From CAZFDE01 sp964517795 (GTDB lineage Bacteria; Planctomycetota; Phycisphaerae; Sedimentisphaerales; Anaerobacaceae): 62,418 bases of DNA. Below are positions 61,331-62,418 of this stretch, piece by piece. The first letter of the stretch is position 1. Each line of letters starts with the position of its first letter. Position numbers and translations under genes: made by a program. The stretch covers positions 1 through 62,418 of the forward strand of contig CAZFDE010000008.1 in assembly GCA_964517795.1 (NCBI GenBank). The letters run 5' to 3'. Below the pieces are notes generated by a model that saw nothing but the letters and a program-made list of their open reading frames with translations, searched no databases and was not told where the DNA came from.

Positions 61331-62418
61331 TTATTCATTCGGTGTTAGGGTTCCTGGACACGGCGACGTTGTCATAAACGTGTCGGTGTCCACTTTTTGC
61401 CAGGCGGCGTTAAATATCGTCAGGTCGGTCAGTGACACGTGTTTGCGCGAACCGTATTTGTTTTTGCCGTCGTAGTCATGTGCAAAGTCAGCACAATAGC
61501 AGTTGTTAGGTACTCGTCCAAAACCCGAATAGGTGTCGGTTTTTACCCAGCAATCATTGAATAATGTCAAATCGCTTAGCGTTACATATTTTCGCGATCC
61601 GTTTTTGTTTTTACCGTCAAAGAGTGCATCGCAGTCGCCTTTACACTGGTACTTGTAGCACCAGCAGGTAGGTTTGCCGATTCGTACCCATTCGGCATAA
61701 TCCGGATCGGTTGAGGGGTAGCACTCCGGCGTTGTCGTAATGGCAAAAGCCATATCGATGGAATCCGGATGTTGCGGATGTCCAAGCGGATACCGCAATT
61801 CGCCCCAGTTGGGATCGGGATCAAAGATGCGGAAAACGGCATCGTCGTTCCAATGCTGCATCGATGTTTTCCAACCGAACATGGTGTTGGGAGAGCACGG
61901 ATCGATCTCGACCCAGATATCCAGCCAGTACACTTTGGGAACATCTTCGCGGCCGTTCTGGAAGAAGGCTTCACAGGGATCGATGTAGATATCGTAACGC
62001 CAGATTTGCCGATCACCGAATTGGATCGGCGTGCCGACATACGGATCCCAGAACCATTCATAGTCCGGCAGGTTGCGGTAGAGCACTTCGTTGAATTCCG
62101 CGGAATTGAAGTCCTGTGCCCACAACAGTTCACCCGGCATACTGTAGCCGGTGGGGCTGTCTGCGGCCGGAATGTCATCATGGATACTGAGATGGATTAG
62201 ATCAATCTTACCTTTTAGATCATCAAACCATGAGCCCCAGAAATGGACATCGGTGATATAGCCCTGCTGAATACAAAGGAAATCATCGGCCAATATGCGG
62301 GGAACGCCGTCTCGACGATCGCACCGCATATCGATGCCCTCAGGAGATTCATCCGGCGGTTGGATCCACTTGGTAAACCGGTTTGGTTCGTTCGGCTCGG
62401 GGGCGGTCGTGATCATAA
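61331..62418 (-). CDS. Secreted-type protein with planctomycete domain and tandem dockerin-like repeats (5' end cut)
   Basis: The frame is open to the right edge, giving at least 361 residues. The start at 62416 lacks a signal peptide, so the true N-terminus is probably outside the window. Residues about 12-240 resemble a planctomycete domain of unknown function (KWIQPPDESPEGIDM, ILADDFLCIQQGYITDVHFW). Two tandem C-terminal units follow, DGKNKNGSRKYVTLSDLTLF and DGKNKYGSRKHVSLTDLTIF, each with a calcium-like acidic start; they look like an unusual dockerin variant with a Lys/Arg-rich insertion. Many Cys residues lie near the first unit. A terminator follows the gene. Function unknown; surface attachment is plausible. 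Confidence 0.72.
   Translation of the reverse strand, partial: MITTAPEPNEPNRFTKWIQPPDESPEGIDMRCDRRDGVPRILADDFLCIQQGYITDVHFWGSWFDDLKGKIDLIHLSIHDDIPAADSPTGYSMPGELLWAQDFNSAEFNEVLYRNLPDYEWFWDPYVGTPIQFGDRQIWRYDIYIDPCEAFFQNGREDVPKVYWLDIWVEIDPCSPNTMFGWKTSMQHWNDDAVFRIFDPDPNWGELRYPLGHPQHPDSIDMAFAITTTPECYPSTDPDYAEWVRIGKPTCWCYKYQCKGDCDALFDGKNKNGSRKYVTLSDLTLFNDCWVKTDTYSGFGRVPNNCYCADFAHDYDGKNKYGSRKHVSLTDLTIFNAAWQKVDTDTFMTTSPCPGTLTPNE

Noticed and set aside
1..62418. CRISPR arrays, insertion sequences, rRNA operons
   Set aside because: No regularly spaced repeats, no transposase genes with terminal repeats and no rRNA sequence were seen in the window.

Overview
The window looks like a contig from a bacterium of the phylum Planctomycetota, most likely a Phycisphaerae-type lineage, and probably a metagenome-assembled genome because it contains a 100-base run of N (27591-27690). 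The evidence is a PEP-CTERM protein, a pseudopilin with a C-terminal DGS-type tail, secreted proteins built from discoidin-like, LamG, PA14 and dockerin-like modules, several URO-D-like methyltransferases, a GH116 enzyme, a Cys-type sulfatase, and many gene fusions. This assignment is inference from protein types; no 16S rRNA gene is present.

Layout. 1-722: a DeoR-family regulator read leftward, cut by the window edge. 723-1078: a control region with half-sites like those of GlpR, a promoter-like pair and an intrinsic terminator ahead of the next gene. 1079-13580 (plus): fused pyruvate dehydrogenase E1 alpha/beta, E2, an L-fucose isomerase-family enzyme, two URO-D-family proteins, a sodium/solute symporter, an exported rhamnose-mutarotase-like lipoprotein and a large secreted protein of unknown function. 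13577-21667 (minus): tyrA, purL (with PurS-like N-terminus), purQ and a ribose-type ABC importer (binding protein, double ATPase, permease), closely packed. 21830-22918: accA. 22974-25675 (minus): a metallophosphoesterase, a TsaC fused to an arginine-phosphatase-like domain, and rpiB.

26051-52920 (all plus): a PEP-CTERM protein and a LacI regulator (broken by the N gap), followed by a tightly spaced glycan-use locus of about 25 kb. It holds a discoidin/dockerin-like secreted protein, a pseudopilin, a LamG/FG-GAP secreted protein, two unusual GH5-like proteins, a cytoplasmic GH2, a GH130 phosphorylase, a beta-propeller protein, a Dpp/Opp-type importer whose binding protein is fused to its first permease, a third URO-D-like protein, a zinc-ribbon membrane protein and a sulfatase. 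GH130, GH5 and GH2 together suggest beta-mannan or a related, possibly sulfated, glycan. Proposed flow: surface binding and cutting, import by the Dpp-type system, then phosphorolysis and hydrolysis inside the cell.

53064-62418: tRNA-Ser(GGA), a 177-base fold-back element, a small membrane protein, then on the minus strand a MetF-MetV-corrinoid methyltransferase triple fusion, a two-domain thiamine phosphate synthase, a secreted GH116 enzyme, REP-like repeats, a frameshifted remnant of a secreted protein, and a secreted protein cut by the right edge. The most notable items are the binding protein-permease fusion with a topology-correcting helix, the one-carbon triple fusion, the TsaC-arginine phosphatase fusion beside rpiB, and the GH5-like pair lacking the Asn normally found before the acid/base Glu.
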